DNA of 40,970 nt from Butyrivibrio sp. Its GTDB lineage: Bacteria > Bacillota > Clostridia > Lachnospirales > Lachnospiraceae. The notes beneath the pieces are model-generated. The model was not told the origin of the DNA and searched no databases. It worked only from the letters and a program-made list of their open reading frames with translations. Both the position numbers and the translations under genes were made by a program. This document shows, piece after piece, positions 7,806 through 16,552 of the stretch. How positions within the stretch are numbered: position 1 is the first letter of the stretch; the number at the start of each line of letters is the position of its first letter. The stretch covers positions 1 through 40,970 of the forward strand of contig JAILBM010000333.1 in NCBI GenBank assembly GCA_024680925.1, written 5' to 3'.

Positions 7806-8675
7806 ATGAAAGGTATCATACTTGCCGGAGGATCCGGAACAAGATTATATCCATTAACCAAAGCTGTTTCCAAGCAGATAATGCCGGTATATGACAAGCC
7901 GATGATTTATTATCCTTTGTCAACGCTTATGCTTGCCGGTATAAGAGATGTGCTTATAATATCAACACCAAGAGATTTACCTGCTTTTAAGGAATTATTC
8001 GGATCAGGTGAAAGCCTTGGAATGAATTTTGAGTATGCAGTTCAGGATAAGCCAAGAGGACTTGCGGATGCGTTTATTATTGGAGCTAAGTTTATTGGAA
8101 ATGATAGTGTGGCACTGGTTCTTGGTGATAATATATTCTACGGACAAAGTTTCTCTAAGCTTTTAAGAAATGTTGCAGCAAGAGAAAGCGGAGCAACAAT
8201 ATTTGGATACTACGTACGTGATCCAAGGGAATACGGTGTTGTGGAGTTTGATGAAAATGGAAAGGCAATATCAATTGAAGAGAAGCCTGAAAAGCCAAAG
8301 AGTAACTATGCTGTACCGGGACTTTATTTTTATGACAATAAGGTAGTTGATATTGCTGCTAATGTTAAGCCTTCAGCCCGTGGAGAAATTGAGATAACTT
8401 CTATCAATAATGAATATCTCTCAAGAGGAGAACTTATGGTAGAAACAATGGGAAGAGGTTTTGCATGGCTTGATACCGGAAATCACGATGCACTTTTGGA
8501 TGCAGCCAATTTCGTTGCTACATTCCAGAAGAGGCAGGGATTATATATTTCATGTATAGAAGAAATCGCTTATAAGAGAGGCTTCATAGATAAGCAGCAG
8601 CTTCTAAAGCTTGCTGAGCCATTAATGAAAACTAATTACGGAAAATATCTTGTAGAGGTAGCTAATGGGCTCTGA
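7806..8675 (+). CDS. rmlA: glucose-1-phosphate thymidylyltransferase
   Basis: A 289-residue nucleotidyltransferase that makes dTDP-glucose from glucose-1-phosphate and dTTP. The start is ATG 7806, eight bases after AGGAG (7793-7797); 12 codons upstream in the same frame lack a ribosome site. [16 protein letters not shown] is the nucleotide-binding signature. [39 protein letters not shown] and [10 protein letters not shown] are conserved RmlA blocks. Length matches the short RmlA type. Its last 11 bases overlap the next gene. Glucose-1-phosphate is probably supplied by the phosphoglucomutase at 18756. Confidence 0.95.
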   Translation: MKGIILAGGSGTRLYPLTKAVSKQIMPVYDKPMIYYPLSTLMLAGIRDVLIISTPRDLPAFKELFGSGESLGMNFEYAVQDKPRGLADAFIIGAKFIGNDSVALVLGDNIFYGQSFSKLLRNVAARESGATIFGYYVRDPREYGVVEFDENGKAISIEEKPEKPKSNYAVPGLYFYDNKVVDIAANVKPSARGEIEITSINNEYLSRGELMVETMGRGFAWLDTGNHDALLDAANFVATFQKRQGLYISCIEEIAYKRGFIDKQQLLKLAEPLMKTNYGKYLVEVANGL

Positions 8676-9162
8676 TAAAGTGTTCAGACTTTCGGTTATA
8701 ACTATCATTAGTGCATTTATACTTATATTGGTGATTGTTTACGCAACAAACACTGATAAATTTAGTGCGCTTTGGAACCGAAAGGACACAGATTCTGATA
8801 TTACCGAGGCTTCTTCAATAAGTGCATCGGGAGTTCAAATAGAACAGATTGGTGATAATCTTACAGGTTATCTTGTGGACAGTGAATTCTTTGATGAATA
8901 TGAAGCAGTACCAAAGGTTGTGATCACAGTTGATAATATACAAAATGATATTTCGGGTAATTCAGAATCAGAATCATCAGATAATCCCGGGGCTTCTAAT
9001 TCATATATGACCTCAGGAGATTTTACATTTGAGGGTCAGGGAATACCGGCATATCCGGAAAATGGTGAAGTGCCTCAAAATAATGGAGCTCAGGTTGGAA
9101 ATCCTCCAAATGATAATTTTGAAGATATTGATTCAATAGATTTTAAAGATATTGCTCATTAA
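8665..9162 (+). CDS. unknown single-pass membrane protein inside the rml cluster
   Basis: Not recognised. A 165-residue protein that overlaps the end of rmlA by 11 bases, with AGAGG at 8654-8658 six bases before ATG 8665. Residues 8-27 form one membrane helix. The rest is acidic, Ser/Asn/Pro-rich and probably disordered and extracellular, with a short possible folded piece (about 58-90: [20 protein letters not shown]). No catalytic motif, lipobox or sortase signal was found. Coupling to rmlA and position before rmlC suggest that it is expressed with the sugar-nucleotide genes, but a precursor synthesis role is unlikely for a membrane-anchored disordered protein. Confidence 0.65.
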   Translation: MGSDKVFRLSVITIISAFILILVIVYATNTDKFSALWNRKDTDSDITEASSISASGVQIEQIGDNLTGYLVDSEFFDEYEAVPKVVITVDNIQNDISGNSESESSDNPGASNSYMTSGDFTFEGQGIPAYPENGEVPQNNGAQVGNPPNDNFEDIDSIDFKDIAH

Positions 9163-9188
9163 AAGAGTATTTAAGACAAGGAGTAGAG

Positions 9189-9746
9189 ATGGGAAAGTTA
9201 ACTGTTGAAACATGTGAGATAGAAGGCTTAAAGGTTTTAACTCCTCAGGTATTCTGTGATGCCAGAGGATATTTCATGGAAACCTATAGCAAAAGAGATT
9301 TTGAGGAAGTCGGAATTGATGTGGAGTTTGTTCAGGATAATCAGTCAGCCTCTAAAAAAGGTGTATTAAGGGGACTTCATTTCCAGAAGAATTTCCCACA
9401 GGATAAGCTTGTTCGTGTTGTAAGTGGAGAAGTTTATGATGTGGCTGTAGATCTTAGAAAAGGTTCCAAAACCTTCGGAAAATGGTTTGGAGTACTTCTT
9501 TCAGCTGAGAATAAAAAGCAGTTTTTCATTCCTAAGAATTTTGCCCATGGCTTTTTAGTATTATCTGATTATGCTGAGTTTGTATATAAATGTTCTGATT
9601 TTTATCATCCTGACGATGAAGGTGGTCTTAAGTGGAATGATCCTGAAATTGGAGTTGAATGGCCTCTTCAGGAAGGTGTAGAACTTACTTTCTCAGAAAA
9701 AGATACAAAATGGCCTGGAATTGCAGACTATAAAGCAAATCACTAA
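9189..9746 (+). CDS. rmlC: dTDP-4-dehydrorhamnose 3,5-epimerase
   Basis: A 185-residue cupin-fold epimerase acting on dTDP-4-keto-6-deoxyglucose. AAGGAG sits just upstream of ATG 9189. Family blocks are FCDARGYFMETY, VQDNQSASKKGVLRGLHFQ with the catalytic His, VYDVAVDLRKGSKTFGKW, and the substrate-binding stretch PKNFAHGFLVLSDYAEF. Length matches the family (about 180-190). Its presence after RmlB and RmlA indicates dTDP-L-rhamnose synthesis, completed by an RmlD not in this window. The ABC exporter genes follow after 21 bases. Confidence 0.95.
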   Translation: MGKLTVETCEIEGLKVLTPQVFCDARGYFMETYSKRDFEEVGIDVEFVQDNQSASKKGVLRGLHFQKNFPQDKLVRVVSGEVYDVAVDLRKGSKTFGKWFGVLLSAENKKQFFIPKNFAHGFLVLSDYAEFVYKCSDFYHPDDEGGLKWNDPEIGVEWPLQEGVELTFSEKDTKWPGIADYKANH

Positions 9747-9767
9747 AACTTGATTGGGGAATATAAT

Positions 9768-10790
9768 TTGAGTTTAAAAAAGAATGGCGAAAGGTTACAC
9801 TTCAGTGACCTGCCTAAACGTTTGGTACTGGGAATCATATATGCTATAGCAATTATATTTGCTTTAGTTATAATTACGCATACAAATCCTTTAGCTGATC
9901 AGGATACTGAACAGCTAAAGAAAATATGTGCATGTTTATTGATTGGATTGGCTTGTTTTATTTTTACCTTTGCCTATGACAAGCTTTTTGTTCTGCCTAT
10001 TGAATTATGGGCTAACAGAAAACTTATCTGGCGCCTTTCCAAGAATGATTTCAAAAAAAGATATGCGGGATCCTATATGGGAATAGTGTGGGCACTGGCA
10101 CAGCCGGTGGTCACTGTTTTGATGTACTGGTTTGTCTTTGATAAGATATTCCAGAGCAGAGCCCAAATGGTATCTGAGGGATTGGAAATACCCTATGTTT
10201 TGTTCCTTACAGCAGGACTTGTTCCATGGTTTTATTTTACTGAGGGTCTGCTTAATGGTACAACTTCACTTTTAGAATATAATTACCTTGTTAAAAAGGT
10301 TTTGTTTAAAATCAGTATTTTACCCCTTATAAAAATAATAGCAGCGACCTTTATACATTTATTCTTTGCACTTGTAATGCTTATTGTTGCTATAGGTTAT
10401 GGATATTATCCGAATGTATATACATTACAGATTTTCTATTATATGTTCTGTGAGTTTATCCTGATGCTTGCTTTAAGCTATTCAACCTGTTCAATTGTGG
10501 TTTTCTTTAGGGACCTGACACAGATTATCAGTATTGCCCTGCAGCTTGGACAGTGGGCAACACCTATTTTATGGAATATTTCCATGATTCCTGATAATTT
10601 GAAATGGATTATAAAGTTAAATCCTATGACATACATTGTAGAAGGTTATAGAAACAGTATGTATGGAGATACATGGTTTTTTGAGCATTTCTATTCTTCC
10701 ACATATTTCTGGATTGTTGTAGTAGTACTATTTGCAATTGGATCTCTTATTTTTAAGCGATCAAAGATACATTTTGCAGATGTCATGTAA
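9768..10790 (+). CDS. polysaccharide ABC exporter, permease (Wzm/TagG-like)
   Basis: A 340-residue ABC-2 type permease. TTG 9768 is taken as start because GGGGA (9756-9760) lies seven bases upstream; TTG 9750 has no such site. The core (about residues 85-340) has six membrane helices and the family start block WRLSKNDFKKRYAGSYMGIVWALAQP. It also has a W-rich loop, and LNPMTYIVEGYRNSMYGD near the end. About 70 residues at the N-terminus add two extra helices beyond the usual Wzm/TagG length of 260-270. The partner ATPase starts 15 bases downstream. Together they should export a lipid-linked polysaccharide. Confidence 0.9.
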   Translation: MSLKKNGERLHFSDLPKRLVLGIIYAIAIIFALVIITHTNPLADQDTEQLKKICACLLIGLACFIFTFAYDKLFVLPIELWANRKLIWRLSKNDFKKRYAGSYMGIVWALAQPVVTVLMYWFVFDKIFQSRAQMVSEGLEIPYVLFLTAGLVPWFYFTEGLLNGTTSLLEYNYLVKKVLFKISILPLIKIIAATFIHLFFALVMLIVAIGYGYYPNVYTLQIFYYMFCEFILMLALSYSTCSIVVFFRDLTQIISIALQLGQWATPILWNISMIPDNLKWIIKLNPMTYIVEGYRNSMYGDTWFFEHFYSSTYFWIVVVVLFAIGSLIFKRSKIHFADVM

Positions 10791-10804
10791 AGAAAGGCAG
10801 CTAA

Positions 10805-12142
10805 ATGGATAAGGACATTGCTATTCAGGTTACTAACCTGACTAAAATGTATAAATTATATGACAAAAATACAGACCGCTTAAGAGATGCTTTGGGATTT
10901 AAGAAAAAAGACTCTAAGTTATATAAGGAGCATTTGGCTCTAAACAACGTAAGCCTGACTGTACATAGAGGAGAAACTGTTGGTATTATCGGAACCAATG
11001 GATCCGGTAAATCTACTATTCTTAAAATAATAACAGGAGTATTGAATCCAACTTCCGGTAATGTGGAGGTTAATGGACATATTTCTGCTCTTCTTGAACT
11101 TGGTGCCGGTTTTAATATGGAATATAACGGCATAGACAATATATATTTAAATGGTATGATGATTGGTTTTACCGAGGAAGAGATTGACAGAAGAATGGAT
11201 GCCATTCTGGATTTTGCAGACATAGGTGAATATGTATATCAGCCTGTAAAAACCTATTCCAGTGGTATGTTTGTAAGACTTGCATTTGCTCTTGCCATAA
11301 ATATAGATCCTGAAATACTCATTGTTGATGAGGCTCTTTCTGTCGGAGATGTATTTTTCCAGGCTAAATGCTACAGAAAGTTTGAGGAATTTAAGAGAAA
11401 CGGTAAAACAATATTATTTGTTTCTCATGATCTTAGCAGTATCAGTAAATACTGTGACAGAGCTGTACTTCTCAATAAAGGAGTTTTTCTTGGAGAGGGT
11501 TCTCCAAAGGAAATGATAGATATTTATAAGCAGGTTCTGGTAGGTCAGTATCCGCTTCCGGAAAGTAATGTAGAAAGCTTATTGGATGACGAGAAAATAA
11601 GAGATGCGGCAGAAGCTGAGGTGACTCGTTCTGAAAATAAAGTAGGTAAAAAGGAATCTAAAGACGGTGCTAAGAATGCATCTCAGGATTCATCCAATCC
11701 TAATATGCTTGAATATGGTGATGGATCTGCTGAAATTACTGAGTTCTATGTTACAGATAATAAAAATAAAAAAACCACAGCAATAATTAAAGATACAGAG
11801 TTTTCTATCCATATGAAGGTTAAGTTCAATAAAGATATAAGTGCACCAATATTTGCGTTTACCTTCAAGAATATTTTGGGTATAGAAATAACAGGTACAA
11901 ATTCAATGGTTGAAAAGGCATTTCTTGATTCTGTAAAAGCAGGAGATGTTAAGAATATAACATTTAAGCAGAAAATGTCTCTTCAAGGTGGTGAATATCT
12001 TATCAGTTTTGGTGTTACCGGATTTGAAAAAGAGAATTTCACTGTTTATCATAGATTGTATGATGCTATAAACATATCTGTGGTATCCGATAAAAACACT
12101 GTAGGCTACTATGATATGGGATCACAGGTAACAGTAGAGTAA
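10805..12142 (+). CDS. polysaccharide ABC exporter, ATPase with Wzt-type C-terminal glycan-binding domain
   Basis: A 445-residue ATPase. Walker A GTNGSGKST (about 63-71), signature YSSGM (about 150), Walker B ILIVDEALSVGD and the switch SHDLSSI are intact. This is the Wzt/TagH subfamily (EGSPKEMIDIYK at the end of the ATPase part). A charged linker (about 255-295) leads to a beta-rich C-terminal domain (about 300-440). EYGDGSAEITEFYV, PIFAFTFKNILGIEITGTNS and LQGGEYLISFGV match the layout of the Wzt C-terminal domain that binds the capped chain end in O-antigen exporters. The gene directly downstream is a candidate capping enzyme. Confidence 0.9.
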   Translation: MDKDIAIQVTNLTKMYKLYDKNTDRLRDALGFKKKDSKLYKEHLALNNVSLTVHRGETVGIIGTNGSGKSTILKIITGVLNPTSGNVEVNGHISALLELGAGFNMEYNGIDNIYLNGMMIGFTEEEIDRRMDAILDFADIGEYVYQPVKTYSSGMFVRLAFALAINIDPEILIVDEALSVGDVFFQAKCYRKFEEFKRNGKTILFVSHDLSSISKYCDRAVLLNKGVFLGEGSPKEMIDIYKQVLVGQYPLPESNVESLLDDEKIRDAAEAEVTRSENKVGKKESKDGAKNASQDSSNPNMLEYGDGSAEITEFYVTDNKNKKTTAIIKDTEFSIHMKVKFNKDISAPIFAFTFKNILGIEITGTNSMVEKAFLDSVKAGDVKNITFKQKMSLQGGEYLISFGVTGFEKENFTVYHRLYDAINISVVSDKNTVGYYDMGSQVTVE

Positions 12143-12210
12143 TAAGGATTTAATTTTTGAATTATTTATTCTTATAAATGCGCAATATATAGAAATATCG
12201 GGGTTATGGA

Positions 12211-14427
12211 ATGCAGGAAGAACAGACAATAGGAAAAGTAAATCTGAATTATAAACACTATTCCGGTCTTGATTTATATAGCGATGGTGCAATAGAAAAT
12301 GATTTGCTTGATATCGTTAAAAATCATAAAAGAGAAGAATATCAGGAGATAATTGAGCAACGTGCCAACTGGCCTATTCTGTATCATTTATCGGAGCAGC
12401 GTGGGAATATTGTCGAATGGATTCCGATGGAAGGCAAGGAAAAGGTACTGGAAGTTGGCTCCGGTTGTGGTGCAATTACAGGTACCTTATCACAAAAGGC
12501 AGGTTCTGTTACCTGTGTTGATCTTTCCAAGAGAAGAAGCGAGATCAATGCATGGAGAAATAAGGACTGCAACAATGTAACTATACATGTGGGCAATTTT
12601 AGAGACATAGAGCCGGATCTTGATAAAGACTTTAACTTTATATTTTTGATTGGTGTATTCGAATATGGACAGGGTTATATAGGAACCGAGCATCCCTATG
12701 AGAATTTTCTTATGATGTTAAAAAAGCATCTTGCACCCGGTGGACGTATTGTAATTGCCATTGAGAACAGAACGGGCCTAAAGTATTTTGCGGGGTGTTC
12801 CGAGGATCATCTTGGATCATATTTTACAGGTATTGAAGGTTATTCAGAAGACAGTGTGGCAAGAACCTTTACCCGTAATGGCTTGATCAGAATATTCAGA
12901 CGTTGTGGTATAACAGACTATCATTTTTATTATCCATATCCTGATTATAAGCTTATGACCATGCTCCATTCAGATCAGTATATGCCAAAACAGGGTGAGT
13001 TATATGACAATGTTCGTAATTACGATAGAGACAGACTTGTTTTGTTTAATGAAAGACAGGCTTATGACGGACTTGTACAGGATGGAATGTATCCTGAATT
13101 TGCCAATTCCTTTGAAGTAATACTTGGCCCCGGTTTTCAGACAATCTATTCTAAATACTCCAATGACAGGGCCGATGAATATAAAATTCGTACCGATATT
13201 GAGATTGACCAGATGGGAAGAAAGGTTATCCGTAAACATCCTCTTACACCTGAAGCAATAGAGCATGTCAGAAATATGAGATCTGCTTATGAAGGGCTTC
13301 AGGAAAGATTTAAGGGCGGAGATCTTGAAATAAATGATTGCCAATTGGATGAAAGGGACAATAGTGCTATTTTTTCCTTTGTTAATGGTATTCCTCTTTC
13401 TACAATGTTCGATATTTGTGTGGCAAAAGACGATAAGGATGGATTTAAGACCTTATTTAATGAATATTGCAGACGAATTGATTATAACGAAAAATATCCT
13501 GTAGCCGATTATGATCTTATTTTTTCAAATATCATAGTAAATGGACCGATATGGACCATAATCGATTATGAATGGACCTATGGAAAATGTATAGCTTCCA
13601 AAGAACTGGCATTTAGGGCGCTCTATTGTTATTCCCTTGAGGATTCAAAGAGAGAGAGTCTTGGAATAGAGGATTTATATAATACACTTGGTTTTTCTGA
13701 AGAAGAGCAAAAATCACTTATTGAAGAAGAAAGTGAATTCCAAAAGTATGTAACCGGCAATAGAAAGTCCATGGTGGAAATATGGAAGCTGATAGGTAAA
13801 GATGCCAAAACTCCTCGTGAACTTGCCATGACTGATGAAGGAAATCAGGGAACGGATCTTATACAGGTTTATTTAGATAAGGGTAATGGATACTCCGAAG
13901 AAGAGTCCTTTTTCCCGGAAGAGGCCTATGACGATCATCAGACAGTGAAGCTTGATATTGAGACTGAAGAAGATATTAAGACTATCCGTATAGACCCTGC
14001 TTTTAACAGATGTATTGTTACCTTAAAAAATGTTCTTTGGAATGATATATCCATCGAAAGTGAAGATATAGATGTATCTATAATTCATAACGGAAAATGG
14101 ATATCTGATGATACTATAATATTTGATACTGTAGATCCTAATATTGAATTCGGAATTTCTGAAAAAGAAGTTTCCGCTAAGGGTAATCATTTGATTGTAA
14201 AAATGGTTATGACTATGATACCGGAAGAAACTGCAGGTTCTATAGTAGGTGCAATTATTGAAAAGGAAGAGGCTGAAATAGAGCCTGAAAAGATAAGCTT
14301 TAAGGAAAAGATAAAGAATAAGATCAAATCTATAAAACCGGAGATGCTGAAAAACAATTCTGATTTTAATGATTATGATGATAATGATGAAATAGACCAG
14401 GATGATATTGAAGATCTCGATAAATAA
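12211..14427 (+). CDS. methyltransferase/kinase-like bifunctional protein, candidate chain-capping enzyme
   Basis: A 738-residue cytosolic protein. Residues about 50-240 form a class I SAM methyltransferase: VLEVGSGCGAITG (79-91) binds SAM, VTCVDLS ends strand 2, and APGGRIVIAIEN is the later core. Residues about 290-500 look like a degraded or divergent kinase/phosphotransferase fold. RKVIRKHP could give the lysine, DYDLIFSN (433-440) matches the D-x4-N catalytic loop with His replaced by Asp, and IIDYEW (450-455) fits the metal-binding Asp. A beta-rich domain (about 580-660), a basic stretch and an acidic tail end it. This order recalls WbdD, which caps E. coli O9a chains with methyl-phosphate. 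The role here is inference; the kinase may be inactive. Confidence 0.7.
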   Translation: MQEEQTIGKVNLNYKHYSGLDLYSDGAIENDLLDIVKNHKREEYQEIIEQRANWPILYHLSEQRGNIVEWIPMEGKEKVLEVGSGCGAITGTLSQKAGSVTCVDLSKRRSEINAWRNKDCNNVTIHVGNFRDIEPDLDKDFNFIFLIGVFEYGQGYIGTEHPYENFLMMLKKHLAPGGRIVIAIENRTGLKYFAGCSEDHLGSYFTGIEGYSEDSVARTFTRNGLIRIFRRCGITDYHFYYPYPDYKLMTMLHSDQYMPKQGELYDNVRNYDRDRLVLFNERQAYDGLVQDGMYPEFANSFEVILGPGFQTIYSKYSNDRADEYKIRTDIEIDQMGRKVIRKHPLTPEAIEHVRNMRSAYEGLQERFKGGDLEINDCQLDERDNSAIFSFVNGIPLSTMFDICVAKDDKDGFKTLFNEYCRRIDYNEKYPVADYDLIFSNIIVNGPIWTIIDYEWTYGKCIASKELAFRALYCYSLEDSKRESLGIEDLYNTLGFSEEEQKSLIEEESEFQKYVTGNRKSMVEIWKLIGKDAKTPRELAMTDEGNQGTDLIQVYLDKGNGYSEEESFFPEEAYDDHQTVKLDIETEEDIKTIRIDPAFNRCIVTLKNVLWNDISIESEDIDVSIIHNGKWISDDTIIFDTVDPNIEFGISEKEVSAKGNHLIVKMVMTMIPEETAGSIVGAIIEKEEAEIEPEKISFKEKIKNKIKSIKPEMLKNNSDFNDYDDNDEIDQDDIEDLDK

Positions 14428-14469
14428 TATAACTGTAAATAAAAAGAATTTAAAGAGAGTATGTAGAAT

Positions 14470-16536
14470 ATGCTGAAGGAAGTAGCGAAGGGGATACTTG
14501 TAAAAAGACAGAGAACTTCATATAAGAATCAGCTCAAGAAAAAAAGCAATCCATATGATAAGTGGCAGCATGATCAGGAAAAGGCTGCCGGTAAAGATGC
14601 ATATGAAGATGTGGATATTACTATCCTTGACACAGAAATAGTGCATTATGCAGATATATGGAAGCACAGCACTGAAAATGGTAATGCCAATAAGATTTTG
14701 ATTTTTTTAAGTCCCAAGGGTTATCTTACCAAGAATGCTGAAAATGAGATAAAAAGATTCTTTTTGCAAAATCAGGATATAAATGTTGTATATGCTGATG
14801 AGGATCAGGCAGATGATAAAGGAAATTATCTAAAGCCCTTTTTCAAACCTGACTGGTCACCGGATTCATATCTTAATGCCTTTTATATAGGTAGTATTTT
14901 TGCATGCAGAGAAAGAACCTTTTGCGAGGCATCAAGCGAGTATGATAATGCCGTGAAAATGCTTGGCGGATCAGCTGTTCAGAAAAATTCTCCGGAAGCT
15001 GTCGGTTTTGAAGCAAGTCTTTTGTCTGCGGATGTTTTATTTTGCATGCTCGCAATTCATGAACATGCCTTTGCAAGACGTACAGGAATGCGCTTTCCAA
15101 TAGGTCATATTGAAAAAGTTCTTTTCCATAGAGATCCTGAACAGGATGTTTTTTATAGCAGAGCTTATCACAATTCTAAGCATATGCTTTTAAGACCTGC
15201 ATTTGTAAGTATTATTATTCCTTCCAAGGATCATTCGGATCTTGTGGAACAATGTATAGATTCAATAATGAAGACTACTAATGATAATGGTCTGAAATTT
15301 GAAATAATAATAGTTGATAATGGGAGTAATGCCTACCATAGGGTAAGATACGGCTCCTATATCAATTCCGTAAGTCATATTAACGGTTTAACCAATATAA
15401 AATATTTGTATCATGCTGAGGAATTTAACTTTTCCCATATGTGCAACAAAGGTGCCAGAGAAGCAAGAGGTGAGTACCTTTTGTTTTTAAATGACGATGT
15501 TGAAGCAATTAAGGAAGGATGGCTTCGTGAGCTTGTAGCCCAGGCTCAGCTGAAACACGTAGGTGCTGTGGGATGTAAGCTTTTATATCCGGATAGTGAC
15601 CTTATACAGCACTGCGGAATAACTAATGTAAAAAGAGGTCCTGTACATAAGCTTCAAAGGATGCATGATAAAAGAGTTCATTATCATGGCTTTAACAGAG
15701 GTGTGCATAATATGCTGGGTGTTACAGGTGCCTGCCTTATGGTTTCCAGATCTAAGTACATTGAGGTTGGTGGATTTCCGGAAGAGCTGGCAGTAGCATT
15801 TAACGATGTTGATATTTGCTACTCTATTTTTGAAAAGGGTTATTATAATGTATGTTGTAATCACATTGCTCTTTTCCACCATGAATCATTGAGCCGTGGA
15901 ATTGATACATTAGATGCTAAAAAGCTCGAGAGACTTAAGGGTGAATATGAGATTTTAAGTCGTAACCATAAGACTTTATACAATTATGATCCTTATTATT
16001 CTCAGAATCTTATACAGGATGAGACCATTAGTGCTATTATGACTAAGGAAGATTATACAATGGATGAAGATCTTCCTTATGAGAAAGTTACGGTTCATGA
16101 AAATGGTTATAGAGCAAAACAGGATGCAGTTCTCAGAATAGGAGTAGAATATGCTGAGACTATGGAAAGATGGCTCTATGATATTAAAGACGGAAATATT
16201 GAAGATGGATATTTCTTTAAAGGGTATTGTTTTGTTATTGGCTCAGACAACGCATTTTTTGAGAGAAAAATAGTACTTAGACAGGTTGAAAAGGGTGAGA
16301 GCGGAGCACAGGTAGTTAACAGTAAAGTATACAGTTTTGGTGTATATACCTGTTACAGACCTGATATAAGAGCAAGGCTTTCGGATCAGATAAACGTAGA
16401 TCTTACAGGATATAAAGCTCGAATAAAAAGAGATGCCATTCCGTCAGGATATTATCAGATTGGTATGATTGCAATTGATAAAACATCAAAGCTTAGGCTT
16501 ATAAACTGGGTTCCAAATATAATAAATATTAAGTAA
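14470..16536 (+). CDS. glycosyltransferase family 2 protein with degenerate first domain
   Basis: A 688-residue protein. Residues about 75-215 keep the later half of a GT2 domain (VVYADEDQADDKGNYLKPFFKPDWSPD as two blocks, YIGSIFACRE) but lack the N-terminal nucleotide-binding strand. A complete GT2 domain follows (about 245-510): FVSIIIPSKDHSDL, IIIVDNGS, LFLNDDVEA as the metal-binding block, VTGACLMVSR and FNDVDICYSI. About 150 residues at the C-terminus form a beta-rich region not typical of GT2 enzymes, perhaps glycan-binding. It belongs to the RgpF/RfbF-like families that add rhamnose or related sugars. Sugar specificity cannot be read. Confidence 0.85.
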   Translation: MLKEVAKGILVKRQRTSYKNQLKKKSNPYDKWQHDQEKAAGKDAYEDVDITILDTEIVHYADIWKHSTENGNANKILIFLSPKGYLTKNAENEIKRFFLQNQDINVVYADEDQADDKGNYLKPFFKPDWSPDSYLNAFYIGSIFACRERTFCEASSEYDNAVKMLGGSAVQKNSPEAVGFEASLLSADVLFCMLAIHEHAFARRTGMRFPIGHIEKVLFHRDPEQDVFYSRAYHNSKHMLLRPAFVSIIIPSKDHSDLVEQCIDSIMKTTNDNGLKFEIIIVDNGSNAYHRVRYGSYINSVSHINGLTNIKYLYHAEEFNFSHMCNKGAREARGEYLLFLNDDVEAIKEGWLRELVAQAQLKHVGAVGCKLLYPDSDLIQHCGITNVKRGPVHKLQRMHDKRVHYHGFNRGVHNMLGVTGACLMVSRSKYIEVGGFPEELAVAFNDVDICYSIFEKGYYNVCCNHIALFHHESLSRGIDTLDAKKLERLKGEYEILSRNHKTLYNYDPYYSQNLIQDETISAIMTKEDYTMDEDLPYEKVTVHENGYRAKQDAVLRIGVEYAETMERWLYDIKDGNIEDGYFFKGYCFVIGSDNAFFERKIVLRQVEKGESGAQVVNSKVYSFGVYTCYRPDIRARLSDQINVDLTGYKARIKRDAIPSGYYQIGMIAIDKTSKLRLINWVPNIINIK

Positions 16537-16552
16537 CAGTCAGGAAGTTATA

